Shown: one piece after another, positions 24,427-33,125 of the stretch
How the letters are laid out: every line of letters begins with the position of its first letter
How positions within the stretch are numbered: position 1 is the stretch's first letter
Source of the DNA: CAVYPR01 sp963770505
Lineage (GTDB): Bacteria > Actinomycetota > Acidimicrobiia > Acidimicrobiales > RAAP-2
DNA: 64,000 bases
Reading direction: 5' to 3'
Assembly (NCBI GenBank): GCA_963770505.1
Contig: CAVYPR010000006.1
Span: 434,001-498,000 of the forward strand
Made by a program: the position numbers and the translations under genes
The notes under the pieces: generated by a model
The model's database searches: none
What the model was told of the DNA's origin: nothing
What the model saw: the letters and a program-made list of their open reading frames with translations, nothing else

Positions 24427-25551
24427 CTACAGTCCGGCGCGAACGGCGATCCGCTCGCGGTGGTCGGCGGGGGTCCCGAACAGGGCGCGGTCCTGGACCA
24501 CCCGGCGCAGGTAGAGGTGGAGGTCGTGGTCCCAGGTGACCCCGATGCCGCCGTGGAGCTGGACGCAGTCATGCAGGATGGCCGGCCCGCGGTCGCCGAT
24601 GTAGGACTTGGCCACGCTCACCAGCTCGTCCGCCCGTTCGCTGGCGGCGTCGACGGCCCGGGCGGCGCCGGTGGCGGTGGCGTGGCACGCTTCGAGCCAC
24701 AGCTTCATGTCGGCGAACCGGTGCTTGAGGGCCTGGTACGAGGCGAGCGGGCGGCCGAACGTGTAACGGTCGAACGAGTACTCGAGGGTAAGGGTGAACA
24801 TGGTGTCGACCGCACCCACCATCTCGGCGCACTGCAGCGCCACGGCGATCTGCAGCTGGCGCTCGATGTCGGGACCGGCCGCACCGACCTCGCCGACCAG
24901 CGCCGACTCGGGGACCGACACCCCGTCGAAGGTCACGGTGGCCGTGTGGCGGACGAGGTCGACGCTCTCGAGCGGTGAGACGGAGACCCCCGGGGCGCCC
25001 TGGTCGACGAGGAACTGGGTGGGGGCGCCGTCGACCGTGGCCGCCACCAGCAGGTGGTCGGCCGAGGCGGCCGACTCGACCGGCGTCTTCACCCCGTCGA
25101 GCACGTACCCGCCCTCGCCGGCCACCGCCGTGAGGCGAAGGTCGTCTCCGGACCAGCCCCCGGGCTCGGCCAGGCACCACGCGGCCACCGCCTCGCCCGA
25201 GAGGAGCTCGGCCAGGACCGGGGCGTGCCGGCCGTCGGGCGAGGTCCCCAGGGCGGAGGCCACCACGTTGGTCGCCAGGAGCGGGCCCGGCGAGACCAGC
25301 CGGCCCATCTCCTCGGCCACCAGCACCAGATCCAAGAGCCCGTGTCCCGAGATGCTGCCCCCCCCGTCGTCCTCGGAGACCAGGAGGCTCGTCCACCCGA
25401 GCTCGGCCCCGCGGCGCCACCAGTCCGACGGGTAGCCGTCGGGCTCCTTCTCGGCCCACTCGCGCACGGTCGATACCGGGCAGGTGCTCTCGAGGAACTT
25501 CCGGGTGGTCTCCCGGAAGAGCTCCTGGTCGTCGCTGCGGTGCAGGTCCAC
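24427..25551 (-). CDS. Acyl-CoA dehydrogenase, beta (non-catalytic) type
   Basis: An ACAD-fold subunit of 374 residues that starts VDLHRSDDQELFRETTRKF and has a shortened, poorly conserved FAD-contact segment (CLAEPGGWSGDD). It has SFDRYTFGRPLASYQALKHR and a HGGIGVTWDHDLHLYLRR tail, but no Glu at either catalytic position. This is the signature of the partner subunit in heteromeric steroid-type ACADs. GTG 25551 is chosen for the AGGAAGGA box upstream; an earlier start would add a Lys/Arg-rich stretch. It is the first gene of the 25551-16899 operon. Confidence 0.9.
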   Translation of the reverse strand: MDLHRSDDQELFRETTRKFLESTCPVSTVREWAEKEPDGYPSDWWRRGAELGWTSLLVSEDDGGGSISGHGLLDLVLVAEEMGRLVSPGPLLATNVVASALGTSPDGRHAPVLAELLSGEAVAAWCLAEPGGWSGDDLRLTAVAGEGGYVLDGVKTPVESAASADHLLVAATVDGAPTQFLVDQGAPGVSVSPLESVDLVRHTATVTFDGVSVPESALVGEVGAAGPDIERQLQIAVALQCAEMVGAVDTMFTLTLEYSFDRYTFGRPLASYQALKHRFADMKLWLEACHATATGAARAVDAASERADELVSVAKSYIGDRGPAILHDCVQLHGGIGVTWDHDLHLYLRRVVQDRALFGTPADHRERIAVRAGL

Positions 25552-25671
25552 CCGGGCGTCCTTCCTGGCGGCGGCGGATCTCACCGCGCCCTTGCGTGCC
25601 GACGGCCGCCCAGTCAATCAACCCGGCACCGGCGACACAAACCACCCCGGGAGCGATGGCGGCGATGGGGC

Positions 25672-25677
25672 TACATT
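25672..25677 (+). promoter_or_regulatory. -10 box (TACATT) for the nitroreductase gene
   Basis: TACATT lies 10 nt before the ATG at 25688, implying a leader of only about 3-4 nt. No Shine-Dalgarno sequence can fit, so translation should be near-leaderless. Confidence 0.45.
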
Positions 25678-25687
25678 CGGCGGTGCG

Positions 25688-26302
25688 ATGGCCGCCGGCA
25701 GGGAATTCTTCGACGTCGTCCTCTCCCAGCGGGCCTGCCGCCACTTCTCCGATCGGCCGGTCGACGACGACCTGGTGGCCCGGTGCCTCGTGGCCGCCAC
25801 GCACGCCCCGAGCGCCGAGAACCTCCAGCCGTGGGTGTTCGTCGTCGTGCGCGAGCTGAGGACGCGGGCTGCGGTGGGCGACCTCATGCGCGAGCTGTGG
25901 CGGGACGCCGGGCGCCCTCACTCCGAGGGGCGCCTGTCCCCGGCCCTCCTCGACGACGTCGAGCGAGGTGCCGAGGGCGGCGTCGCCGCCGCACCGGTCC
26001 TCGTGGTGGTGTGCGGGGACGCGTCCATCGGACTCGAGGCGACCCTGGCCTCGTCGGTCTTCCCGGCCGTGCAGAACCTCCTCCTGGCGGCGAACGCCCT
26101 CGGGCTGGGCTCGGCCATGACCACGTTGGCGACCCTGGCCGGGGACCGGCTCTCGGCGCTGCTGGACCTGCCGCCCTCCGTCCGGCCGATGGCCGTCACC
26201 CCGCTCGGCTGGCCGGACCGGCCCCTCGGCCCGCCGCGCCGGTTGCCGCTGGCGACACGCGCCCATCTCGACACCTACGGCCAACCCTTCGCGGACCGGT
26301 GA
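25688..26302 (+). CDS. Nitroreductase-family FMN protein
   Basis: This 204-residue nitroreductase-fold protein carries the FMN phosphate-binding RACRHF near residue 15, THAPSAENLQPWVFVVV near residue 38, and the C-terminal FMN contact region NALGLGSAMTTL. Family members reduce nitro groups, quinones or enoates with NAD(P)H, or act in F420 and B12 metabolism. It is divergent from the large ACAD operon and is followed by a small zinc-ribbon gene 88 nt downstream. Confidence 0.9.
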   Translation: MAAGREFFDVVLSQRACRHFSDRPVDDDLVARCLVAATHAPSAENLQPWVFVVVRELRTRAAVGDLMRELWRDAGRPHSEGRLSPALLDDVERGAEGGVAAAPVLVVVCGDASIGLEATLASSVFPAVQNLLLAANALGLGSAMTTLATLAGDRLSALLDLPPSVRPMAVTPLGWPDRPLGPPRRLPLATRAHLDTYGQPFADR

Positions 26303-26390
26303 CATACTTGGGACGGCCCGGCGTGGACCGTCCGGAACGCGCCGGCGACGTGGCCGGGCGGGCACCCTGCCGAGCAAGGAGACGCAGCCG

Positions 26391-26699
26391 ATGACGTACC
26401 GGGTCGACGACGCGCCGGACACGCTCCCCTTCGCCCAGCAGGTGAAGGAGTGGATGGAGCACAACTGGCGCCACGGCCCGTGCCCGGTGTGCGGGTCCGG
26501 GGACAAGTGGTGCGCCGAGGGGAGGCTGTTCGGCGTGCCGCGGATGACAGCGCCACAGGCAGGCCTGGTGCGTCCCGTGTTCCCGGTCGTCTGCGAGGCC
26601 TGCGGCTACACCCTGTGGATCGGGGCCAACCACTCGGGGGTGCTTCGCTCCCCCATCCCCGACGACCTCTCCGGGCTCGAACCCGAGGGCGGCGGCTGA
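26391..26699 (+). CDS. Small zinc-ribbon protein of unknown function
   Basis: This 102-residue protein has two Cys pairs forming a zinc ribbon: CPVCGSGDKW at about 31-40 and CEACGYTLWIGANHSGVL from about 68. The N-terminus is DAPDTLPFAQQVKEWMEHNW. I do not recognise a named family. Small ribbons of this type may bind nucleic acid or partner proteins. The ATG has AAGGAG at good spacing. It shares its strand with the nitroreductase but may have its own promoter in the 88-nt gap. Confidence 0.75.
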   Translation: MTYRVDDAPDTLPFAQQVKEWMEHNWRHGPCPVCGSGDKWCAEGRLFGVPRMTAPQAGLVRPVFPVVCEACGYTLWIGANHSGVLRSPIPDDLSGLEPEGGG

Positions 26700-27001
26700 C
26701 GCGCGGCGCGGCGATCGGTCCCGCGCCCGCCGGGGCGGCGGCGGCGGTCGCGCAGGCCCTCAGATTCCATTCGCCCTAACCCGGGCCAGGAACGCAGAGG
26801 CCGTGGGGCTCCCCATCCCCGGCGTCCGGGCCGTGCTGGTGCGCTGTTCACCCGGCGTCGCCGCCAGTGGTCGCGGGGCGGCCGAGGAGGCGCAGTCGAC
26901 GATGTCGTCCACGACGAGGGCCATCGACGGTCACCGCCGTGGTGCGGCGGGCCCGTCCGGCCGGCGCGTCCTGCGCCCACCGTCGTGCCGGCCCTCCCCC
27001 C
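26700..27001. other. 302-bp intergenic stretch between convergent genes
   Basis: The stretch lies between the ends of the zinc-ribbon gene (plus) and an ACAD gene (minus). Frames open here in several directions but are Arg/Pro-rich translations of GC-rich DNA without motifs or ribosome sites. I see no strong hairpin followed by T residues and no RNA gene. Confidence 0.5.
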
Positions 27002-28159
27002 TCAGCGGGGCAAGCCCAGGATGCGGTCGCCGATCACCGTCCGCTGCACCTCCGAGGTGCCGCCGGCGATGGTGGCGGCCTTGGACCACAGCCACTGGCG
27101 CTGCCACTTGCCGCCGGCCGGGTTCCCGTCGGCCGCCCCCCACAGCGGCGCCGCCTCGCCCACCACCGACAGCGCGGCGTTGGACATGGTCTGGGTCATG
27201 TCGCTCCAGATGAGCTTCACCACGCTCGACTCGGGCCCGAGCTCGCGCCCCTTGCCCAACTCGGTGAGGGTGCGCAGGTTGGCCAGGCGCAGCACGCGGA
27301 GCTTGACGGCGGCGGCGGCCAGCGCGTCGGCCACGTCGGGATCGTCCAGGGTGCCCTGGGCCGCGGCCTCGGCGTAGAGCTCCTCCAAGTAGACCCCGTG
27401 GACCACCTCCTCCTTGAAGGGGAAGGTGCCGCGTTCGTGGGCCAACGTCGTGTTGGCCACCGCCCACCCGTTGTTGATGCCCCCCACCAGGCAGTCGGTC
27501 GGGACGAACACCTCGTCGAAGAAGACCTCGTTGAACTCGGACTCCCCGGTGATGGTGATGAGGGGACGGATCTCCACCCCGGGTGCGGTCATGTCGACCA
27601 CCAGGTAGGAGAGGCCACGGTGCTTGGGCGCGTCGGGGTCGGTGCGGACCAGGGCGATCCCCCAGCGGGCGAACTGGGCGTAGCTGGTCCAGACCTTCTG
27701 GCCGGTGAGCACCCATCCGCCCTCGGTGGGGACCGCCCGGGTGCTGAGCCCGGCCAGGTCCGAGCCGGCCCCCGGCTCGCTGAACAGCTGGCACCAGACT
27801 TCCTCGGCGTCGAGGATGCGCGGGAGCCAGCGGGACTTCTGCTCCTCGCTGCCGTGGGCCAGGAGGGTCGGCCCGACGTGGTTGATGCCGTTGCGGTTGA
27901 CCGGCTGGGGTGCACGCGAGCGGGCGTACTCGAGGTTGAAGATGGCCACCTGCAGCGGCGTGGCGCCGCGGCCCCCGTAGGGCTCGGGCCAGTGGATGCC
28001 CACCCAGCGGTCGGCCGCCAGCCGGGCCTGCCACACCCGGCCCCAGGCGAACTCCTCCTCCAGGGAGGAGAAGGCCGCCGGCAGCTCGAGGTTGGCCGCC
28101 AGCCAGCCGCGGATCTCGTCGCGGAAGGCAAGCTCCTCGTCGCTCAGGGAGAGGTCCAT
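27002..28159 (-). CDS. Acyl-CoA dehydrogenase, alpha type
   Basis: This 385-residue ACAD starts MDLSLSDEELAFRDEIRGWL and has CQLFSEPGAGSDLAGLSTRA and GQKVWTSYAQFARW. The predicted base is Glu in TLAHERGTF; the MCAD position is Gly (IAGGTSEVQR). It ends GDRILGLPR. It belongs to the same subgroup as the ACADs at 31908 and 46412. The ATG 28159 has GGGGAGGA upstream. It follows a ligase gene (28212-29777) by 52 nt on the same strand, so ligation and first oxidation are probably coupled. Confidence 0.93.
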   Translation of the reverse strand: MDLSLSDEELAFRDEIRGWLAANLELPAAFSSLEEEFAWGRVWQARLAADRWVGIHWPEPYGGRGATPLQVAIFNLEYARSRAPQPVNRNGINHVGPTLLAHGSEEQKSRWLPRILDAEEVWCQLFSEPGAGSDLAGLSTRAVPTEGGWVLTGQKVWTSYAQFARWGIALVRTDPDAPKHRGLSYLVVDMTAPGVEIRPLITITGESEFNEVFFDEVFVPTDCLVGGINNGWAVANTTLAHERGTFPFKEEVVHGVYLEELYAEAAAQGTLDDPDVADALAAAAVKLRVLRLANLRTLTELGKGRELGPESSVVKLIWSDMTQTMSNAALSVVGEAAPLWGAADGNPAGGKWQRQWLWSKAATIAGGTSEVQRTVIGDRILGLPR

Positions 28160-28211
28160 CGGACCATCCTCCCCGCTCCCCCCGCGGCGCACAACACGCG
28201 ACGCACCCGGC

Positions 28212-29777
28212 TCACCGGGGCCGGCCGGCCCCGGCCAGCCCCGCGGCCCGGGCCTTGAGGGCGGCCCGGTCGGGCTTCCCCGCCGCCAGGAGCGGCAGGG
28301 CTTCGACCTGCACCACCACCTCGGGCGCCTTGAAGCGGGCGATCCCCAGCTCGGCGAACCAGCGTCGGCACTCCTCGGCGTCGATCGACGAGCGGGCGAC
28401 CACGAAGGCGCAGACCCGCTCCCCCAGCCGGTCGTCGGGGACGCCGACGGCCACGGCGCCGACCACCTCGGGGTGGAGCTCGAGGGCCCGCTCGACCTCG
28501 GCCGGTGCGATGTTCTCCCCGCCGCGGATGATGAGCTCCTTGAGCCGCCCGGTGATGGCCAGCCACCCCCCGGCGTCGAGCACCCCGAGATCGCCGGTCC
28601 TGAACCAGCCCCGGTGCACGGCGGCCTCGGTCTCGGCGGCCTGGGCGTAGCCGGCGAACAGCTCGGGGCCCCGCACCCACACCTCCCCGGGCCGCCCGGG
28701 CGGGCGGCGGCGGCCGGTGGACGGGTCGACCACCTTGATCTCGGCGTCGCCCACGGCGCGGCCGTCGGTGTCCCGGCAGCGCTCGGGGGGGTCCTCGTTG
28801 GTGCAGGTGGAGACGGTCGGGGCCTCGGTCGAGCCGTAGCTGCGCTTCACGACGGCCCCGAGCCCGCGGGTGGCCTCGGCGACGAACTCGGGGCTCACCC
28901 CCAGCATGCCGCTCGAGACCACCCGCATCGACGCCACCTTGCGACGGTCGAAGCCCGGCTGCTCCATGAGACCGTTGAAGATCGACGGCGGCCCGATCAT
29001 GTAGCTCACCCGCTGCTCCTCGATGAGGCGGAGCCCGCGGGCGGGGTCCCACCGCTCCATGAGCACGACCCGCATCCCGGCCGCCCCGGGGAGGAGCACC
29101 GCGTTGAGCAGCCCCGAGATGTGGGCCATCGGTGCCGGCATCAAGACGGTGTCGCCGGGGCCGAGCCCGTGGACCCGCGCCATGAGCCGGGCCTTGTAGG
29201 CGAGCGACCGCTGGGTGTGCAGCACGGCCTTGGGGCGGCCCGTCGACCCCGAGGTGAAGATGACCGCCGCCAGGTCGCTCGGCCGCGACGGGCAACCCTC
29301 GGCCGACGGCTCGGTCTCGTGGCAGAGGGCCAGGAACCGGTCGGTGCGGTCGCGGACACCGAGCACCCCGTCGAACCCCGAGAGGGGAAGCTCCTCGGAG
29401 GCGAACAGCGCGGTCGGCTCCAGCACGCCCACCATGTGGCGCACCTCGTCCTCGCCGACCTGGTGGTGGATGGGGGCGGCCACGGCCCCGCACCGCCAGA
29501 CGGCGCGGTAGAGGGCGACGGCCTCCCACCAGTTGGGCAGCTGCCAGGCGACCACGCTGCCCCGGCGGACCCCGAGGGCCGCCAGGGCCCCGGCCAGCCG
29601 CTCCACCATGGGGGCGAATCCCCCGGCGCTCACCCGGATCGACCCGTCGACGATCAGGTCGCGGTCGGCCTCGGGGCGGGTGCGCAGCGTCGAGTCGAGC
29701 ACCGGGACGTCCCAGGCACCCCCCGGGGACCGGTAGCGCGCCGCCGCCGGTGCCCGGTAGGTCGCTCGTAGCCGCAT
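28212..29777 (-). CDS. Acyl-CoA ligase (FadD-like)
   Basis: This 521-residue adenylating ligase has a P-loop of IFTSGSTGRPKAVLHTQ, YGSTEAPTV, TGDLGVLDAGGWLAITGRLK, RGGENIAPAEVERAL and the catalytic Lys in LAAGKPDRAAL. The GENIAPAEVE hinge and the N-terminal extension (about 45 residues with YRAPAAARYRSPG) are typical of cyclohexanecarboxylate-CoA-ligase-like proteins. The ATG 29777 lies 10 nt after a minus-strand TAACAT box and has no Shine-Dalgarno sequence. It is divergent from the LLM gene. Confidence 0.92.
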   Translation of the reverse strand: MRLRATYRAPAAARYRSPGGAWDVPVLDSTLRTRPEADRDLIVDGSIRVSAGGFAPMVERLAGALAALGVRRGSVVAWQLPNWWEAVALYRAVWRCGAVAAPIHHQVGEDEVRHMVGVLEPTALFASEELPLSGFDGVLGVRDRTDRFLALCHETEPSAEGCPSRPSDLAAVIFTSGSTGRPKAVLHTQRSLAYKARLMARVHGLGPGDTVLMPAPMAHISGLLNAVLLPGAAGMRVVLMERWDPARGLRLIEEQRVSYMIGPPSIFNGLMEQPGFDRRKVASMRVVSSGMLGVSPEFVAEATRGLGAVVKRSYGSTEAPTVSTCTNEDPPERCRDTDGRAVGDAEIKVVDPSTGRRRPPGRPGEVWVRGPELFAGYAQAAETEAAVHRGWFRTGDLGVLDAGGWLAITGRLKELIIRGGENIAPAEVERALELHPEVVGAVAVGVPDDRLGERVCAFVVARSSIDAEECRRWFAELGIARFKAPEVVVQVEALPLLAAGKPDRAALKARAAGLAGAGRPR

Positions 29778-29787
29778 CGGGCCGCCG

Positions 29788-29797
29788 ATGTTAGCGT
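29788..29797. promoter_or_regulatory. Overlapping divergent -10 boxes (ATGTTAGCGT)
   Basis: Minus-strand TAACAT (29788-29793) serves the ligase gene and plus-strand TAGCGT (29792-29797) could serve the LLM gene at 29861. The two hexamers share two base pairs. Only one polymerase could melt this site at a time, so transcription in the two directions would compete. Confidence 0.5.
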
Positions 29798-29860
29798 CCG
29801 GGCCTCGCCCCGAACCGCCCGCCGCGGCCTCTGCGGCAGGCCCCGAACCCAGGAGCCAGC

Positions 29861-30781
29861 GTGGCCGCCGACGACGAGAACCCAGCGAAGGGCCCACGGC
29901 TCGGCGTCACCACCCCGGTGGTCACCATGCTCCCCGACGCCCACGCCTCGTGGGAGCGCGACGGCACCATCGAGGACATCGCCGCGCTGTCCCGGGCCGC
30001 CGAGCGTTTCGGCTACGACTACGTCACCTGCAGCGAGCACGTCATGATCCCGACCGAGGTGGCCGCCGTGCGCGGGTCGCGCTACTGGGACCCCCTGGCC
30101 ACCTTCGGCTACCTGGCGGCGGTGACCACCCGCCTGCGCTTCGCCACCAACGTCGTGGTGCTCGGCTACCACCACCCCCTCGACATCGCCAAGCGCTACG
30201 GCACCCTCGACCAGGTGACCGGGGGCCGGGTGATCCTCGGCCTCGGGGTGGGGTCGCTGGAGGAGGAGTTCGCCCTCCTCGGGGCCGCGTTCGGCGACCG
30301 GGGCCCCCGGGCCGACGACGCCATCTCGGCCCTGCGGGCCTGCCTCTCCCGCCAGCGCCCCTCCTACGACGGCCCCTACTACCGCTTCGACGACGTGGTG
30401 GTCGACCCCTGCTTCCTCCAGGAGCCGGTGCCCCTGTGGATCGGGGGCCGCACCGCCCGCTCGCTGCGCCGCGCCGTCGAGCTGGGGGACGGCTGGGTTC
30501 CCTTCGGCCTGGGGGCACCCGACCTCGGGGCGATGATCGCCCGGGCCCGACAGACCACGGCCTGGGCGGCCCGGGAGCGGCCGCTCGAGCTGGTCCTGCA
30601 GAACGGCCGGCCCGTCGACCCCCAGGGCGACCCGGACGGGGCCCGCAAGATCGCCGGCCGGCTGGTGGGGGCCGGCGCCACCTGCCTGCAGCTGCGCTTC
30701 GTCCACCACTCACGGGACCACTTCATCGAGCAGCTCGAGGCGATGGCCGCGCTGGTGGCGGCCGGCCTGGAGGACGGGTAG
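29861..30781 (+). CDS. LLM-class (probably F420-dependent) oxidoreductase
   Basis: A luciferase-like protein of 306 residues. Motifs include RFGYDYVTCSEHVMIPTEVA, KRYGTLDQVTGGRVILGLGV and VPLWIGGRTARSLRRAVELG. GTG 29861 has AGGAG 6 nt upstream. It converges with the beta-type ACAD at 30786 with only 4 nt between stops. F420 dependence is assumed from the subgroup. The substrate is unknown. Confidence 0.9.
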   Translation: MAADDENPAKGPRLGVTTPVVTMLPDAHASWERDGTIEDIAALSRAAERFGYDYVTCSEHVMIPTEVAAVRGSRYWDPLATFGYLAAVTTRLRFATNVVVLGYHHPLDIAKRYGTLDQVTGGRVILGLGVGSLEEEFALLGAAFGDRGPRADDAISALRACLSRQRPSYDGPYYRFDDVVVDPCFLQEPVPLWIGGRTARSLRRAVELGDGWVPFGLGAPDLGAMIARARQTTAWAARERPLELVLQNGRPVDPQGDPDGARKIAGRLVGAGATCLQLRFVHHSRDHFIEQLEAMAALVAAGLEDG

Positions 30782-30785
30782 CCGC

Positions 30786-31868
30786 TCAGAAGACCCCGGC
30801 GCCCTCGGCGATCCGCTCGCGCAGCAGCGTGCCCAGCCGCTGGCGGTGGAAGGCGGCGTCGCCGAAGCTCGACTGCTCGAACTGCGCCCGCTTCAAGAAC
30901 AGGTGGAGGTCGTGCTCCCAGGTGAAGCCGATCCCCCCGTGGACCTGCAGCCCCGAGGCCATCACCCGCTTGGAGGCGTCGGAGCACCACACCTTGGCGG
31001 TCGAGGCGGCCACGGTGGTGTCGGGGGCCCCGGCCGACAGCGCCCAGGCGGCGTACCAGGTGGCCGAGCGCATCCCCTCCACGTCGACCACCATGTCGGC
31101 GCAGCGGTGCTTGACGGCCTGGAAGCTGCCGATCGGCTGGCCGAACTGCACCCGGTCCTTGGCGTACTGGGCGGCCATCTCGAGTACCCGCCCCGCCCCG
31201 CCCAGCATCTCGGCCGAGGTGCCGACCGCCCCGAAGTCGACCAGCGCCTCTTGGAGGTGAGGCCCGCCGAGGTGGACGGCCGGGGCCGACTCGAGCACGA
31301 GCCACGAGAGCGCCCGGGTGCCGTCCATGGCCGGCTCGGCCGCCGGGCGGGCGCCCTGGGTGAGGTCGACGGCGAACACCGAGTGGCCGGCGCACACCAC
31401 CGCCACGTCGGCCGCCGCCGCCCCCTCCACCGGGCCGATCCGCCCCGTGAGCTTCCAGCGCTCGCCCGCCCCCTCGGCTTCCACTGCGCCGGGGTGCTTG
31501 CTCCAGGCCACGCAGCCGATCCGCTCTCCGCCGGCCAGGTCGGCCAGCCACTGCTCCTGGGGGTGGTCGGCCCGCGCCAGCAGGGTCACGGCCAGGAGGC
31601 TCGGCAGGAGGGGGACCGGGGCCGCGTGCCGGCCGACCTCTTCGAGGAGGACGGCGGCCTCGACCCACCCCAGCCCTATGCCCCCCTGGTCCTCGGGGAG
31701 GGCGATCCCCGGCCATCCCTGGTCGGCCATGTGCTGCCACAGGGCGCGGTCGAGCGGCTGGCCGGAGTCCAGGTGGGCCCGGACGTGGTCGTGGTCGGAG
31801 CGGTCGTCGAGGAGGCCGCGGGCCGCCTCCTGCAGGGCCAGCTGGTCCTCGGAGAGCTCGAAATCCAT
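30786..31868 (-). CDS. Acyl-CoA dehydrogenase, beta (non-catalytic) type
   Basis: A beta-type ACAD of 360 residues. It starts MDFELSEDQLALQEAARGLL and has YAKDRVQFGQPIGSFQAVKH and VHGGIGFTWEHDLHLFLKRA. It has Gly at the LCAD base position and no IYEGT-like motif. It is divergent from the alpha-type ACAD at 31908; the pair could be assembled from a shared 39-nt promoter region rather than from an operon. The ATG is 5 nt after a minus-strand TACAAT box, so the mRNA is probably leaderless. Confidence 0.9.
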   Translation of the reverse strand: MDFELSEDQLALQEAARGLLDDRSDHDHVRAHLDSGQPLDRALWQHMADQGWPGIALPEDQGGIGLGWVEAAVLLEEVGRHAAPVPLLPSLLAVTLLARADHPQEQWLADLAGGERIGCVAWSKHPGAVEAEGAGERWKLTGRIGPVEGAAAADVAVVCAGHSVFAVDLTQGARPAAEPAMDGTRALSWLVLESAPAVHLGGPHLQEALVDFGAVGTSAEMLGGAGRVLEMAAQYAKDRVQFGQPIGSFQAVKHRCADMVVDVEGMRSATWYAAWALSAGAPDTTVAASTAKVWCSDASKRVMASGLQVHGGIGFTWEHDLHLFLKRAQFEQSSFGDAAFHRQRLGTLLRERIAEGAGVF

Positions 31869-31873
31869 GCGGC

Positions 31874-31879
31874 ATTGTA
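31874..31879 (-). promoter_or_regulatory. Leaderless -10 box (TACAAT) five nt before ATG 31868
   Basis: TACAAT on the minus strand is close to the consensus TATAAT and lies five nt before the ATG. The plus-strand start of the opposite ACAD is at 31908, so both transcripts begin within about 40 bp. Confidence 0.55.
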
Positions 31880-31907
31880 CGGCCGGCGGTTATGCGAAGC
31901 TGACGCC

Positions 31908-33104
31908 GTGGACCTCACCCCCACCGTGGCGCAGGAGGGGTTCCGCGCCGACGTGCGGGCCTGGCTGGTGGCCAACCTGCCCTGGGAGTACGGCAAGGGC
32001 CTGCCGCCGCGCTTCGAGGACCTGTCCGCCGAGGTGGCCTTCGGGCGCAGCTGGCAGGCGTCGCTGGCCGAGGGTGGGTGGGTCGGGGTGGCCTGGCCCA
32101 CCGAGTACGGCGGGCGGGGGGCGGGGGCGGCCGAGCACTTCATCGTCCAAGAGGAGCTGGCCCGGGCCCGGGCGCCCGAGATGGTGGGCCGCATCGGCCT
32201 CAACCTGGCGGCGCCGACGCTGCTCGCCCACGGCACCGAGGAGCAGAAGGCGCGTTGGCTCTCGCGGATCCGCACCGCCGAGGACCTGTGGTGCCAGCTC
32301 TTCAGCGAACCGGGCGCCGGCAGCGACCTGGCCGGGCTGTCCACCCGGGCCGCCCGCACCGACGGGGGCTGGCTGGTCAACGGCCAGAAGGTCTGGACCT
32401 CCTACGCCCAGTTCGCCGACTGGGGCGTCTGCCTGGCGCGCACCGACCCCGAGGCTCCCAAGCACAAGGGCATCTCGTACCTGGTCGTCGACATGCGCCA
32501 CCCCGGCGTCGAGGTCCGTCCCCTGGTGCAGCTGACCGGCGAGGCCGAGTTCAACGAGGTCTTCCTCTCCGACGTGTTCGTGCCCGAGGACCAGCTGATC
32601 GGCCCCGAGCACGAGGGCTGGCGGGTGGCCAACTCCACCCTCTCCCACGAGCGGGGCACCAACCCCCGCCAGCTGGTGATCCACATCCAGCTGCTCGAGG
32701 AGCTGCTCCGCCTGGCCCAGGAGAACGGCGCCTTCGACGACCGGCGGCTGCGGGCGGCGCTGGCCCAGGCCTACGTGGAGATCCGGCTGTTCCAGCTGCA
32801 CAACCTGCGCAGCGTGAGCCGACTGTCGCGAGGCCTGGACCCGGGTCCCGAGGGCAGCGCCCTCAAGCTGTACTGGAGTGAGATGTCCAAGCGGTTCCAC
32901 GAGACGGCCATGGCCGTCGTGGGCGAGGCCGCCCCGCTGTGGAAGGGCGCCGAGGACAACCCCGGCGACGGGCTGTGGCAGCGTTCGTGGCTCTACTACC
33001 AGGCCTCGTCGATCTGGGCCGGCACCAACGAGATCCAGCGCAACGTGATCGGCGAGCGGGTCCTCGGGCTCCCCCGCGGGGCGCCGGCCAAGACCGCCCG
33101 GTAG
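31908..33104 (+). CDS. Acyl-CoA dehydrogenase, alpha type
   Basis: This 398-residue ACAD has CQLFSEPGAGSDLAGLSTRA, GQKVWTSYAQFADWG, the predicted base Glu in TLSHERGTNP, and Ala at the MCAD base position (IWAGTNEIQR). It ends GERVLGLPRGAPAKTAR. It is closely related in motif pattern to the ACADs at 27002 and 46412. The GTG at 31908 has no clear ribosome site; a TATGCG element upstream may give a very short leader. Its likely partner is the divergent beta-type ACAD. It converges with the next operon at 33126. Confidence 0.92.
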   Translation: MDLTPTVAQEGFRADVRAWLVANLPWEYGKGLPPRFEDLSAEVAFGRSWQASLAEGGWVGVAWPTEYGGRGAGAAEHFIVQEELARARAPEMVGRIGLNLAAPTLLAHGTEEQKARWLSRIRTAEDLWCQLFSEPGAGSDLAGLSTRAARTDGGWLVNGQKVWTSYAQFADWGVCLARTDPEAPKHKGISYLVVDMRHPGVEVRPLVQLTGEAEFNEVFLSDVFVPEDQLIGPEHEGWRVANSTLSHERGTNPRQLVIHIQLLEELLRLAQENGAFDDRRLRAALAQAYVEIRLFQLHNLRSVSRLSRGLDPGPEGSALKLYWSEMSKRFHETAMAVVGEAAPLWKGAEDNPGDGLWQRSWLYYQASSIWAGTNEIQRNVIGERVLGLPRGAPAKTAR

Positions 33105-33125
33105 GTCGCGGCCGGGCCCCTTGGC

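Noticed and set aside
31889..31896. GTTATGCG as a -10 box for the ACAD at 31908
   Set aside because: It does not fit TANNNT because the sixth base is not T, so it was mentioned only in the gene entry and not called as a promoter.
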